Source: a virus
Virus record (IMG/VR): IMGVR_UViG_3300047318_000426
Coordinates: 1-57,494 of that record
Strand: one strand, 5' to 3'
Length of the DNA stretch: 57,494 nt
Shown here: piece after piece, positions 25,974 through 35,579 of the stretch
Layout of the letters: each line of letters opens with the position of its first letter
Position numbering within the stretch: position 1 is the stretch's first letter
Notes under the pieces: generated by a model
Database searches by the model: none
What the model saw: the letters and a program-made list of their open reading frames with translations, nothing else
What the model was told of the DNA's origin: nothing
Position numbers and translations under genes: made by a program

Positions 25974-27475
25974 TGGCAGCCATCGCGTACAGCGTGTACA
26001 TCGACTGGGATAACGACGGCACCGTTGACTCCGGCGCCTTCGAGGCGAACGAGAACGTGTCTGCCAACGTGCTGGGCATGCGGACTTCACTGGAGTTCAC
26101 CTACGGCCGCGACACACCCAGAGCCCTGTCGGGGATCCAACCAGCCGAGGTCAGCTTTGAGTTGAACAACGTCTCAAAGATCTACTCGCCGGACAACGCC
26201 AGCTCGGCGCTGTTCGGCAACCTCGGCCCCGGCAAGCCTGTGCTGATTCGGGCCACGCACAGCGCCGTCACGTACGACCTGTTCCGCGGCTTCATCGACG
26301 AGTACAACATCGACCCGTTCCGGGAGGCCAAGTCCGTCAGCATCACGGCGGTCGACATCCTCGCCAAGCTGGGGGGCATACAGGTCTCAACGGGGCTGTT
26401 TAGCGGAATCCAGACGGGCACGGCGATTGGCAAGGTGCTGGACGCCGCGGGGTGGAGCGCCTCAAAGCGGGATATCGATACGGGCGACTCGACTGTCCGG
26501 TGGTGGTGGGCGGACGACACAACCGCTCTGGAAGCCATCCAAGACCTGGTCGCCAGCGAGGGGCCCACGGCATTCGCGTTCGTGGATCCAGCCACCGGTA
26601 ACTTCGTGTTCCGTGGGCGGAATCACCGACTGCTGCGCTCCGCCTCCATCACTTCGCAAGCCACCTTCCGGGACACCGGAGCGGAGCCCCTCTTCTCCGA
26701 TCCGGCGGAGTATTCCATCGGCTTCCGCGATCTGATCAACACCGTCATCATTGACGTTGATGCCCGACGCGCCGAGCGGGAGCAGGTCGTCTGGGAGACG
26801 GAAGACGTCATCAACGTGGCGGCCAGCTCAAGCGTCACGATCCCCGCGAAAGCTGACGACCCGTTCTATGACGCTGTGGTTCCGGCTGAAGCCGATGGTG
26901 CCTTCACTGTGCAGGCAGGTTCGGTAGCGAGCGTATCGCTGAGCCGAACGAGTGGTGCCAGCACGACGATTACTGTCACCGCTGGCGCATCAGCAACGGT
27001 CATCGACGGCATGGCACTTCGGGCAAAGCCCGTCCCGGTCGTTCGGAGCTACCGCATTGAGGCTTCGGACTCCGCGTCTATCGCCAAGTACGGCATACAG
27101 ACGTGGGAAGAGTCGGAACTGAAGTGGGTCAACCGGTATGACGCGCAGGCCATTGCCGATCTCATCATCGCCCAGCGAGCCGAGCGTCTCCCCGTCTTTA
27201 CGATCACGGTGAAGAACGCCAACGATACGCGTAAGGTCCAGATGCTCTCGCGGGCTCTGTCCGACCGGGTGACCATCGTTGAGGCTGAGACATCCACGAA
27301 CAACACGCACTATATTGAGCGGATCACGCACGCGATCGAGAGTGTCGGTTTCGCGCACGATACCGCGTTCGCCTGCGAGCGCACCCGTACGCCCAGCCCG
27401 AGCGATACGGACATCTTCATCCTGAACAGCAACGTCTCCGGCCATCGGCTCGACACCGGAAAGCTTGGGGGCTGA
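25973..27475 (+). CDS. Minor tail protein, probable distal tail/baseplate hub component
   Basis: 500 residues, coupled to the tape measure by a TGATG overlap. It contains YSVYIDWDNDGTVD (a calcium-loop-like Asp cluster), FRGFIDEYNIDP and TAVDILAKLGG, a pattern of actinophage tail-tip proteins after the tape measure. The central region has a Dit/hub-like beta fold. The C-terminal half includes VTAGASATVIDGM. It likely forms the ring at the tail end that carries the following fibers. Confidence 0.75.
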   Translation: MAAIAYSVYIDWDNDGTVDSGAFEANENVSANVLGMRTSLEFTYGRDTPRALSGIQPAEVSFELNNVSKIYSPDNASSALFGNLGPGKPVLIRATHSAVTYDLFRGFIDEYNIDPFREAKSVSITAVDILAKLGGIQVSTGLFSGIQTGTAIGKVLDAAGWSASKRDIDTGDSTVRWWWADDTTALEAIQDLVASEGPTAFAFVDPATGNFVFRGRNHRLLRSASITSQATFRDTGAEPLFSDPAEYSIGFRDLINTVIIDVDARRAEREQVVWETEDVINVAASSSVTIPAKADDPFYDAVVPAEADGAFTVQAGSVASVSLSRTSGASTTITVTAGASATVIDGMALRAKPVPVVRSYRIEASDSASIAKYGIQTWEESELKWVNRYDAQAIADLIIAQRAERLPVFTITVKNANDTRKVQMLSRALSDRVTIVEAETSTNNTHYIERITHAIESVGFAHDTAFACERTRTPSPSDTDIFILNSNVSGHRLDTGKLGG

Positions 27476-27485
27476 AGGGGTGTCC

Positions 27486-27899
27486 ATGAGTCTGATCACC
27501 AACTATGCACGGGCCTATCTCAACTGGGGCCGATGGGTGGCGGAATGCCCTGTCCAGTGCGGCAGCGCCAAGACCCTTGACCCGCGCGAAGTCATGTTTC
27601 GGTGCACTGAGTGCCTCACGGTTGTCACCATCGACTGGCCGGACAACGCGCAAGACATCTGGGATGTCCTGCTGGAGCGCCCCGCCCCGAAGTTCCGCAA
27701 CTGGTTCCCCGCGGGCCACGAGCTGGCCATCCGCTCCGGCTGTCCGCATGGCCAGACTCCGGCTGAGCTGCGTGAGGAAACCCGCGAGCACCTTCACCCG
27801 AAGGATCCCGCCCCGGTGAACGTGTTCGCTAAGGCGGACGAGGCAGTGGACTTTGTGCGCGACTGCAACGCAGCTATGCGTGGCGAGTTGAGGGGCTGA
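27486..27899 (+). CDS. Zinc-binding-like minor protein of the tail-tip operon
   Basis: 137 residues. It contains CPVQC and, about 26 residues later, CTEC, a plausible zinc site, then WDVLLERPAPKFRNWFP and a helical end. Small proteins of this kind follow the minor tail gene in related actinophages; the role is unknown. ATG 27486 follows AAGGGG. TTG 27465 and GTG 27480 are in-frame alternatives. Its TGA overlaps the CTG proposed for the next gene. Confidence 0.65.
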   Translation: MSLITNYARAYLNWGRWVAECPVQCGSAKTLDPREVMFRCTECLTVVTIDWPDNAQDIWDVLLERPAPKFRNWFPAGHELAIRSGCPHGQTPAELREETREHLHPKDPAPVNVFAKADEAVDFVRDCNAAMRGELRG

Positions 27900-28459
27900 T
27901 TCCCATCGCTTGGACGGCGCCTTCTACACACACCGCCAACACCGCTTTGACGGCGGCGGTGTTGAATGCTCAGATCCGTGACAACTTCCTGGAAACGATG
28001 CCCGGCAAGGCGGTGCACCCTGCTGCCATCTTCGTAGCGACCGGAACGAATGCGATCGTTGAGCGTGAAACGAAGACTGCCAACGTAGCAACCTCGGAGT
28101 CGACTTCATCGACAACGTACGTCGATCTCACAACCGTTGGTCCGACCGTGTCTGTCACCACAGGGACTACGGCGTTTGTGTTCATCTCCTGCAATCTGTC
28201 CAACGACACGGCGTCGGCTCAGTCGTGTGCCTCGTATGCGATAACGGGCGCCACGACCAGGACCAGCGATGCCAGCCTGAACGAGACGGCGATCATCATC
28301 GATGGCCTGGGCGCAGCGAGCAACCAGATGAGACTGGGCTCTTGGGATCTGCGAACAGATCTGACCGCAGGGACGAACGTCTTCACGATGAAGTATCGAG
28401 CGGGCGGCGTCGGGGAAATGATTGCGCAGAATCGCGCCATCGTGGTCTGGCCGCTGTAG
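27896..28459 (+). CDS. Tail-tip/fiber paralogue 1
   Basis: 187 residues if started at CTG 27896. It shares with 28508 and 29036 the plan IAWTAP - LTAAxLNxxxRDNxLET - beta domain - DLTAGxNxFxxKYxxGxG. The conserved PIAWTAP lies upstream of the first canonical start (TTG 27947), and CTG 27896 forms a CTGA overlap with the previous stop and follows GAGGGG, so a CTG (or ATT 27899) start is proposed. Probably a trimeric tail-tip or receptor-contact protein; not proven. Confidence 0.65.
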   Translation: MIPIAWTAPSTHTANTALTAAVLNAQIRDNFLETMPGKAVHPAAIFVATGTNAIVERETKTANVATSESTSSTTYVDLTTVGPTVSVTTGTTAFVFISCNLSNDTASAQSCASYAITGATTRTSDASLNETAIIIDGLGAASNQMRLGSWDLRTDLTAGTNVFTMKYRAGGVGEMIAQNRAIVVWPL

Positions 28460-28507
28460 CCGGACTTATAGGGAGAGGGGGCGGTTCAGACGGCTTGGAC
28501 GGCGCCA

Positions 28508-29032
28508 ATGACTTTCGTTTCCGGGGCAGCGCTGACTGCCGCCCAACTCAACACCCACCTGCGTGACAACCTCATGGAGACGGCTCCGGCTAAGGCGTAC
28601 AACGCCGGTGCGTACTTCGTGGTTTCGCGACCGAACGGGATTGTGGAGCGGCTGCCGAAGGCGTCGCGAATCGCCACAAGCCAGTCCACGTCCAGCAACG
28701 AATGGACGGACCTGTCGACCCCGGGGCCGACAGTAACGGTTACGTCTGGCACGCAGGTGCTGGTGTTCATCTCGGCGTATATGCAGAACAGCGGCACCAA
28801 CGGTCTGTCCAAGGCTTCGTTCGACGTGTCGGGGGACACCGAACGGGATCCATGGATGAGTTCGGAGCTGCGCATGGACGGCCTGGTGGCGGCCAACGCC
28901 GTTCGCTACGCAAGCTGCACTCTGGCGCAGGGCTTGACGTCGGGTGGAGTCAACACGTTCACCATGAAGTATCTGGTTGGCTCCGGCACGGGGACGTGGC
29001 AGGACCGCATCCTCATTGCCCTACCGCTCTAG
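28508..29032 (+). CDS. Tail-tip/fiber paralogue 2
   Basis: 174 residues from ATG 28508. The frame is open upstream to a stop at 28469-28471, and the codons just before the ATG encode TAWTAP, matching the N-termini of the two paralogues. Yet no ATG, GTG or TTG exists there, only GTT 28484 after GGAGAGGGGG. The annotated start may therefore be too short. The body has LTAAQLNTHLRDNLMET and a beta domain ending VGSGTGTWQDR. The role is as for its neighbours. Confidence 0.65.
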   Translation: MTFVSGAALTAAQLNTHLRDNLMETAPAKAYNAGAYFVVSRPNGIVERLPKASRIATSQSTSSNEWTDLSTPGPTVTVTSGTQVLVFISAYMQNSGTNGLSKASFDVSGDTERDPWMSSELRMDGLVAANAVRYASCTLAQGLTSGGVNTFTMKYLVGSGTGTWQDRILIALPL

Positions 29033-29035
29033 GGG

Positions 29036-29584
29036 GTGGCACCAATCGCCTGGACTGCGCCAAAAACGTGGGTGGCCAACGATATCCTTACGGCTGCCCA
29101 GTTGAACACACACTTGCGGGACAACATGCTGGAGACGGCTCCGGCCAAAGCCACCACCGCCAGCGGATACTTTGTCACCACGGGCACCAACGCCATCGCC
29201 CAGCGAGTGCCAGCAAAGAGCTTCATTGCAACCGCCGAGACCACCACGTCAACTGCCTATGTGGACTTGGCGACGGCGGGCCCTTCGGTAACGGTAACCA
29301 CCGGCACGAGGGCCCTGATCTTCCATCGATGCCGGATGGAGAACAGCACCGCCAACGTGGGCTCCTTCCAGTCCTGGGCGATCTCTGGTGCGACTGTGCG
29401 TTCTGCGGCGAGTAGAACTGCATGCACCATCGACGGTATCGCGGCAGCCAACTTCGTGCAGATCGGCGACGTTGACATGCTGACCGATCTCACCGCCGGA
29501 TCCAACACGTTCGCTTGCAAGTATCAGGTGGGCGCCGGAACCGGCACCTTCTCTAACAGGTTTATTGCAGTCATGCCACTGTGA
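29036..29584 (+). CDS. Tail-tip/fiber paralogue 3
   Basis: 182 residues from GTG 29036, four bases after the previous stop. It is the only one of the three with a canonical start at the conserved position (APIAWTAP). It has LTAAQLNTHLRDNMLETAPA, identical in large part to paralogue 2, and ends VGAGTGTFSNRFIAVMPL. Sequence divergence in the central beta part suggests different ligands. Confidence 0.75.
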   Translation: MAPIAWTAPKTWVANDILTAAQLNTHLRDNMLETAPAKATTASGYFVTTGTNAIAQRVPAKSFIATAETTTSTAYVDLATAGPSVTVTTGTRALIFHRCRMENSTANVGSFQSWAISGATVRSAASRTACTIDGIAAANFVQIGDVDMLTDLTAGSNTFACKYQVGAGTGTFSNRFIAVMPL

Positions 29585-29595
29585 CGGGGTTGCCC

Positions 29596-29871
29596 ATGGA
29601 CGAAGTACTGCTCCAGTACGGAGCCTTGGGTGCTCTAGCCGTTGCTGCCCTGATGGCGGTGCGTGTCATGTTCGCCCGCCTGTCGACTGCGTACGATCGC
29701 GAACGGGAGCGCGCGGACCGCCTGGAGAAGGAGTTGCAGGCGCTCAACACAGCAGTGCGTAGCGAGTACATCGGAACCATCGCGCACGCCTCCCAGATCA
29801 TCCAGGAGGCGACTCGGGCCGTAGCTGATGCACTCAAAACAGTGCGGGAGGACGGTCATGGGAGATCCTGA
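29596..29871 (+). CDS. Small membrane protein with coiled coil, holin candidate
   Basis: 91 residues from ATG 29596 after CGGGG; GTG 29581 gives 96 residues and a GTGA overlap. Residues ~5-28 form one membrane helix (GALGALAVAALMAVRVMF). The rest is a charged helix (DRERERADRLEKELQ). Such proteins lie at the border of tail and lysis genes in actinophages. It may be a holin partner or anchor. Confidence 0.65.
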   Translation: MDEVLLQYGALGALAVAALMAVRVMFARLSTAYDRERERADRLEKELQALNTAVRSEYIGTIAHASQIIQEATRAVADALKTVREDGHGRS

Positions 29872-30017
29872 CCGGACAATGGAGGTGCTGGTGAAGGAGT
29901 CGCAGAACTTGCGAGACGAGCTATTAAGGACTGCGGCCCGCCTGGAGATGTTCGCTGGAGTGTTGGCAATGAAAGTTGATCAACTACAAAGGGCTGTTGC
30001 CGAGGGGGGTAGCGGCG

Positions 30018-30031
<14 letters not shown>
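29858..30031 (+). CDS. Small helical protein
   Basis: 57 residues from ATG 29858, preceded by GGGAGG and overlapping the previous gene by 14 nt. It is mostly one amphipathic helix (LVKESQNLRDELLRTAARLE) without a membrane segment. It may pair with the membrane proteins on either side. Unknown function. Confidence 0.6.
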
Positions 30032-31579
<1,548 letters not shown>

Positions 31580-31588
31580 GAGGAGACC

Positions 31589-31735
31589 ATGGGTAACCCG
31601 CGCCCACTGGACGGAACCGACAAGGACATCGCGGAGACGGCCAACGGCCCCACCGTGGACAACGAGGCGGAGTTGCTGGCCGAGGAGTTCGGCGAGCCGG
31701 ATGAAGAGGGCGTCTACGGAGGTGACTCCGCATGA
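31589..31735 (+). CDS. Small acidic protein between lysin genes
   Basis: 48 residues, ATG 31589 after AGGAGGAG, ending at TGA 31733-31735 with an ATGA overlap into the endolysin gene. It is very acidic (EAELLAEEFGEPDEEG). It may serve translational coupling or bind a lysin. No known family. Confidence 0.65.
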   Translation: MGNPRPLDGTDKDIAETANGPTVDNEAELLAEEFGEPDEEGVYGGDSA

Positions 31736-32430
31736 GCGGCGTTGAAGCGATGGTCGCCCAGGCAACCAAGTCCCTCGGGCTGGGCGAGCCGAACTACATT
31801 CAGCGCTGGTATCCGGGGCTGTCCGGCAACTTCGCCTGGTGCGACGCGTCGATTTCGTACTGGGCGTGGCACTCGGGCAATCAGGACGCCGTCACCTTTG
31901 GCGGCTACTACGCTTTTACCGTGGCCCATGCCGAGGCGTTCCGGAAGCGCATCCGGTGGCATACGGATACCGCGGGCATCAAGCGTGGTGACATCGTGTT
32001 CTTTGACTGGGGAGGCTCGAACACCATCTCCCGTATCGATCACGTCGGCCTGGTCACCGGAGTGTCTGGTCCCAATGTGCTCACCATTGAGGGGAACACA
32101 AATAACGTCTGCGCTCGTCGTGTGCGTCGGGCCAACGTCATTGCCGGTTACGGGCGTCCCGTCTACGCCAACTCGACCCCTTCCCGCTACGTGCCGTTCC
32201 CCGGCACAGTGTTCTTCACCGCTGGACGCAACTCCCCCATTATCACAGCCATGGGGGAGCGGCTTATCGCTGAAGGGTGCGGCATGTACCGGGTGGGGCC
32301 GGGCCCGGTGTGGGGAGAGGCCGACCGGGCGTCCTACGCCAAGTGGCAGCGCATGCTGGGTTACGCGGGGGACGACGCGAACGGCATTCCCGGCGCGTCG
32401 TCGTGGGCAAAACTCAAAGTCCCCGCATAA
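31732..32430 (+). CDS. Endolysin: CHAP amidase/peptidase with peptidoglycan-binding domain
   Basis: 232 residues. The CHAP domain spans ~15-145, with FAWCDASISYWAW (Cys37), RIDHVGLVTG (His104) and TIEGNTN (Glu120/Asn122 region). The C-terminal ~60 residues (YAKWQRMLGYAGDDANGIPG) form a PG-binding type repeat. There is no signal peptide, so holin-dependent release is expected, in contrast to the lysin upstream. Confidence 0.9.
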   Translation: MSGVEAMVAQATKSLGLGEPNYIQRWYPGLSGNFAWCDASISYWAWHSGNQDAVTFGGYYAFTVAHAEAFRKRIRWHTDTAGIKRGDIVFFDWGGSNTISRIDHVGLVTGVSGPNVLTIEGNTNNVCARRVRRANVIAGYGRPVYANSTPSRYVPFPGTVFFTAGRNSPIITAMGERLIAEGCGMYRVGPGPVWGEADRASYAKWQRMLGYAGDDANGIPGASSWAKLKVPA

Positions 32431-32448
32431 TCGAAAGGGCGGTCACGG

Positions 32449-32643
32449 ATGAGCGTCTACTTTAAGCGCCTCGCGGAGCAGTGCGCGGTCGCGTTCCTCG
32501 GCGGAGTGCTGAGCGCTATCGCCCTGGCGCCGGGTGAGCTGTCTCGGGCCGCCTTCACGGGGATTGCCGTAGCTGGAGTTCGAGCCGTATACGGCCTGCT
32601 GGCGCGACGCGTCAACGATCCAGAGGTTCCGTCCATCAAGTGA
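32449..32643 (+). CDS. Putative holin
   Basis: 64 residues, ATG 32449. Two hydrophobic segments (AVAFLGGVLSAIALAP and AAFTGIAVAGVRAVYGLLA) are joined by a short turn and followed by a short charged tail, the plan of small actinophage holins. It is the last gene of the late operon, just before a strong terminator. Confidence 0.75.
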   Translation: MSVYFKRLAEQCAVAFLGGVLSAIALAPGELSRAAFTGIAVAGVRAVYGLLARRVNDPEVPSIK

Positions 32644-32652
32644 CCTGAGCAC

Positions 32653-32697
32653 AAAGAAGCGCCCCCTGCCCATCTTCTGGGCGGGGGGCGCTTCTTT
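32653..32697. terminator. Bidirectional terminator at the convergent junction
   Basis: AAAGAAGCGCCCCCTGCCC (32653-32671) pairs with 32679-32697 over 19 bp with one G-U pair and a 7-nt loop. A run on each side (CTTCTTT / AAAGAAG) makes it usable from both strands. It separates the rightward late genes from the leftward cassette. Confidence 0.92.
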
Positions 32698-32705
32698 GCG
32701 TTCTG

Positions 32706-33191
32706 CTACTCCATGGAAGCGGAGCGATCCGCAGACAGGATCGAGCACTGGAAGGAATCTGCGGTGACATCGTTCATACCCTCAGCATCTTCCTCGCCGG
32801 TACCCTTGCCGGTGTCGACGATTTGTCCAGGAGCTACGTTGGTGGCCGTCGCGGACAGGGTGTCCAGTCGCTTCCCGTTCCCTATGGCGGTGACCTCTAT
32901 CTCGACGAGGTAGTCAGAGACCTTGCTCGACGAGTTCCTGATCTTCAGATCAGCCGTCACGTACCGGTCACCCATGCCGTACGGGTCGCCCAGCTTGCAG
33001 GACTTGATGGTTACGTCCTTGCGCCCGTCATCGAGCAGGCTGTCCTCGTTCGGGGTGGCCAGGCCTTCCGGATCGGCCGTGACACGCTGGTCGGTGTTCT
33101 TGCTGCCTACTTCATGAGCGGCGCCACAGCCCGCCAGACTGAAGACGAGGGCCGCGGTAGCCACGGCGAGGAGCTTACGGATTGACCTCAC
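32706..33191 (-). CDS. Secreted lipoprotein
   Basis: 161 residues, GTG start at 33191. The signal peptide ends in the lipobox LAGC (Cys near residue 22), so it should be lipid-anchored on the outer face of the membrane. The mature part is acidic, then beta-rich (VTADLKIRNSSSKVSDYLVE), resembling the immunoglobulin-like domain of FxLYD/DUF4352 lipoproteins. Phage lipoproteins often block superinfection. It is last in the leftward operon, overlapping the MASE1 gene by 17 nt. Confidence 0.82.
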   Translation of the reverse strand: MRSIRKLLAVATAALVFSLAGCGAAHEVGSKNTDQRVTADPEGLATPNEDSLLDDGRKDVTIKSCKLGDPYGMGDRYVTADLKIRNSSSKVSDYLVEIEVTAIGNGKRLDTLSATATNVAPGQIVDTGKGTGEEDAEGMNDVTADSFQCSILSADRSASME

Positions 33192-34128
33192 GATTGCCTT
33201 TCACTTCCTCTACGGTGCTGACTGCTTCGCTGAGTCTTGTGCAGAGCAGTTCAACCTTTGCGTGGGTTTCGTTTCGTTGGGTGATGAGCGCTGCGAGAAG
33301 CAACGACATAAGCGCCATGCACGCACTGAACGCCTGCATGTTGATCATGCGGGAGAACAGGCTGTGCTGGCTAAACGCCCCTGCCCCCACCTTGGCCGCG
33401 AAGCCCGCAGCGGTCACGACGACCAGGACGCAGGGTGCGGTACCCGCGAGTTGAAAGCGGAAGGCAGCCCAGGTCAGCACGGGGAAGGCCAGGAAGAGCA
33501 AACTAAGGGTGCTCCACGTGACCAGCACCATGACGGCCAGCGTGCTGACTGCCAGTGCTATCGCTTCAAGTCGTCGGCGCAGGGGGACCTTGCGGGGGAA
33601 CTGCCCCTTGCTGAACAGGAGGAACAGGGGGGTGACGCTCAGGACGCCCGCGGCATCCCCCACCCACCACACGGACCAGGTCGTCCAGAAGGCGCTGTCC
33701 GGTATGGCCTCCGCGAGTAGGAGCGCTGCGCTGCCTGCGAACGAGCTGATCAGCATCGCCGCCAACGCGCCGAAAACCACGAGCACGTTGGCATCACGGA
33801 GCCGGTTCAGCTCTAGGTGGAAATGTGCGCGTTGCAGCATCCAGTAGGCGCAGAGTGGAGCCACCGTGTTCCCTACCGTGATGGCAGCGAGTGCCAGCGG
33901 TGAGGGACTGATGGGCCCGTTGACGAGGAGTGCGCCGAGCGCAATGCCTGGCCACACTCGAACGCCCAGCAGAAGGAGAGCCGCCAGGGCGATGCCCGTC
34001 GGGGGCCACAGCGCGGTGACCTGACCCCCGACGATTTCCACGAGCAGCCCCAACTGGGCGCCTACGGTATAGGTAATGATGGTGACGAGAATCCCCAGGC
34101 TCGTAGTGAGCCATCGTTGATGAGACAT
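33175..34128 (-). CDS. MASE1-type integral membrane protein without effector domain
   Basis: 317 residues, ATG at 34128 after GAGGAGC. About eight membrane helices. The MASE1 signature is clear: ALWPPTGIALAALLLLG, VWPGIALGALLVNG and WWVGDAAGVLSVTPL. In bacteria MASE1 is an N-terminal sensor joined to kinase or GGDEF domains. Here only a ~35-residue charged helix follows, so there is no visible output domain. It is flanked by a lipoprotein and another membrane protein, suggesting an envelope complex. Confidence 0.88.
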   Translation of the reverse strand: MSHQRWLTTSLGILVTIITYTVGAQLGLLVEIVGGQVTALWPPTGIALAALLLLGVRVWPGIALGALLVNGPISPSPLALAAITVGNTVAPLCAYWMLQRAHFHLELNRLRDANVLVVFGALAAMLISSFAGSAALLLAEAIPDSAFWTTWSVWWVGDAAGVLSVTPLFLLFSKGQFPRKVPLRRRLEAIALAVSTLAVMVLVTWSTLSLLFLAFPVLTWAAFRFQLAGTAPCVLVVVTAAGFAAKVGAGAFSQHSLFSRMINMQAFSACMALMSLLLAALITQRNETHAKVELLCTRLSEAVSTVEEVKGNREVNP

Positions 34129-34142
34129 GATTCAGCGCTCCT

Positions 34143-34502
34143 CTAGCGCGGCTTGGAGGGGGGAGCATTCCGCATGATCAGGAACGCGTCATGGGTGAGG
34201 CAGAAGACCTCGTCGTCACCTCCCCGCGGAGCGGCCTTCAGGTACGCACGACCCTGCTTGCTCGCCTCGTGTATGTCTCGCAGATCCTTGAAGGCCAGGG
34301 CCGCCATCGCCGTCTGGACGACGAAGCCGATGACGACCAGCCAAATGATGGTTCGCTGACGACTCTGCTGTTCGCGGATATGGCTGAACACCGCTCCGGC
34401 GTCACTGCCTACGGCCTCAATAGCGCCGACAAGGGCCGTCGCCTGGTCGGCGATGTTCTGGATTTGACCTATCGGTCCACTGGACGACCGGCTCTCAGAC
34501 AT
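34143..34502 (-). CDS. Single-span membrane protein of the leftward cassette
   Basis: 119 residues from ATG 34502, preceded by GGAGGG on the minus strand. The N-terminal helix is followed by one membrane segment (TIIWLVVIGFVVQTAMAALAF, split around residues 55-75) and an outside part ending FCLTHDAFLIM. It is similar in layout to 30018-30452. It overlaps the upstream gene by eight bases. Confidence 0.7.
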   Translation of the reverse strand: MSESRSSSGPIGQIQNIADQATALVGAIEAVGSDAGAVFSHIREQQSRQRTIIWLVVIGFVVQTAMAALAFKDLRDIHEASKQGRAYLKAAPRGGDDEVFCLTHDAFLIMRNAPPSKPR

Positions 34503-35001
34503 ACTTCGCCCTCCTTGACTTCGACTCGCCACCGCGGTGGCCGTCGGAGTTGTGTTGCCCCTCGGGACGGCGGTCCGTAGCGGTCAGTAGGCGTTGGAGT
34601 TGGCCTACCGCTTCCCCTACTTGCTTCATAGCTTCCTCGGCAGCAGTTAGCGGGATTTCCGTCGCAGGGCGGTTCAGGTTCCGCAGGCCGTGTATGAGCG
34701 CCTCGGTCGGCACATCCCCTTGGATGGCCCTGATGATCTCGCCTGCCTCCGTCCCCTTGAGATACAACATCACTCCCTTGTTCTGGTCGGTGGGTAGTTG
34801 CTTGGGGATGTGGCCGACACCGAGTTCGCTCAGTCGCTCTTCGATTCGGTCGCGCACGGTCGGGTCGGTGCGGTACGAACCCTGCAAGTTGCGCAGAGTT
34901 CGCATCGTGGTGCTGGCTATCCCTGCCTCCTGCTCTAGCAGGCGCCACAGGTCCGGCCACGTCGCTGGAAAGTCCCCTGCTACCTCCGGGGAGTACTCCA
35001 C
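34495..35001 (-). CDS. Soluble protein, first gene of the leftward cassette
   Basis: 168 residues, GTG start at 35001 with GGAGGT seven bases upstream. The N-terminus WPDLWRLLEQEAGIASTTMR followed by RDRIEERLSELG suggests a helical DNA- or protein-binding region. The C-terminus is basic. It could regulate the membrane genes downstream. No family recognised. Confidence 0.65.
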   Translation of the reverse strand: MEYSPEVAGDFPATWPDLWRLLEQEAGIASTTMRTLRNLQGSYRTDPTVRDRIEERLSELGVGHIPKQLPTDQNKGVMLYLKGTEAGEIIRAIQGDVPTEALIHGLRNLNRPATEIPLTAAEEAMKQVGEAVGQLQRLLTATDRRPEGQHNSDGHRGGESKSRRAKYV

Positions 35002-35101
35002 TGGAATTACCTCCGGTTAGTAGTCCTACCTACCGACGATGGGCGGGTCTACCCCCCTTATCAAGCCTATACAAGATCCAAACACCCGGCTTTACCTACT
35101 C

Positions 35102-35133
35102 TTGACGTTTTTAAGCCGATCTGCCCCTATATG
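35102..35133 (+). promoter_or_regulatory. Candidate early rightward promoter
   Basis: TTGACG at 35102-35107 is a good -35 element; a -10 candidate is TATATG (35128-35133) with a long 20-nt spacer, or CCTATA with 18. The box CCCTATATGGTGTCG here resembles CCCTATGGGGTGTCG at 131-145 near the left end. It lies between divergent genes (35001 leftward, 35213 rightward). Confidence 0.45.
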
Positions 35134-35212
35134 GTGTCGCAGTGTGGGTGATCGCACACGCTATGCGTACGTGGTCATGCCTATCCCCCACTAAGCGCAA
35201 AGAGGAGGCAAA

Positions 35213-35371
35213 ATGCAAGATTTAGCCACGATAGGCCTTGACGATGGGGCCGAGCAGGCGCAGCGTTGGAGCCAAGGAAGAAAACCCCCACAAAGGGGAG
35301 GATCTTCTCCAACTGGACAGCAATGCGGGATGGATTGCCCGCCAGCCAAGATCACTACCTCGTACGGGTGA
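35213..35371 (+). CDS. Small protein, first rightward early gene
   Basis: 52 residues, ATG 35213 with an excellent AGAGGAGG site five bases upstream. It is hydrophilic, with a Gly/Pro-rich middle and CGMDC near the end. It is the first gene after the candidate promoter. No known function. Confidence 0.6.
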   Translation: MQDLATIGLDDGAEQAQRWSQGRKPPQRGGSSPTGQQCGMDCPPAKITTSYG

Positions 35372-35491
35372 TGGCTGCTAGGGCCGGTGCACAGGCTCAC
35401 TAGACGAAGCGAGCGGGCCCCCCAGAGAGAGTGGCCAACCCGTTCACAGAGATCCAAATGAACTTCCGCCCGCCTGGAGCGGTCAATCCAG

Positions 35492-35537
35492 GCCCTGCCT
35501 CCCCAGGCTGGGCACGGCGTCGGTCCGAATCCGACGC
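35492..35537 (+). other. Two adjacent RNA hairpins
   Basis: GCCC-T-GCCT (35492-35500) pairs with AGGC-T-GGGC (35505-35513) with one T-T mismatch and a CCCC loop. Three bases later GCGTCGG (35517-35523) pairs perfectly with CCGACGC (35531-35537) around TCCGAAT, a T-arm-like loop. The 208-nt gap 35372-35579 has no other gene. It may be an RNA leader or a decayed tRNA; I could not build a cloverleaf. Confidence 0.5.
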
Positions 35538-35579
35538 GAGGCACTGCATCATCCCGACACCTTCGGAAGAGGGATCGCC

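Noticed and set aside
35471-35540. Possible tRNA (T-arm-like hairpin at 35517-35537)
   Set aside because: Only the T-arm is convincing. The acceptor strand after it (GCGAGGC) finds at best 5 of 7 pairs upstream and no normal D or anticodon arm could be drawn.
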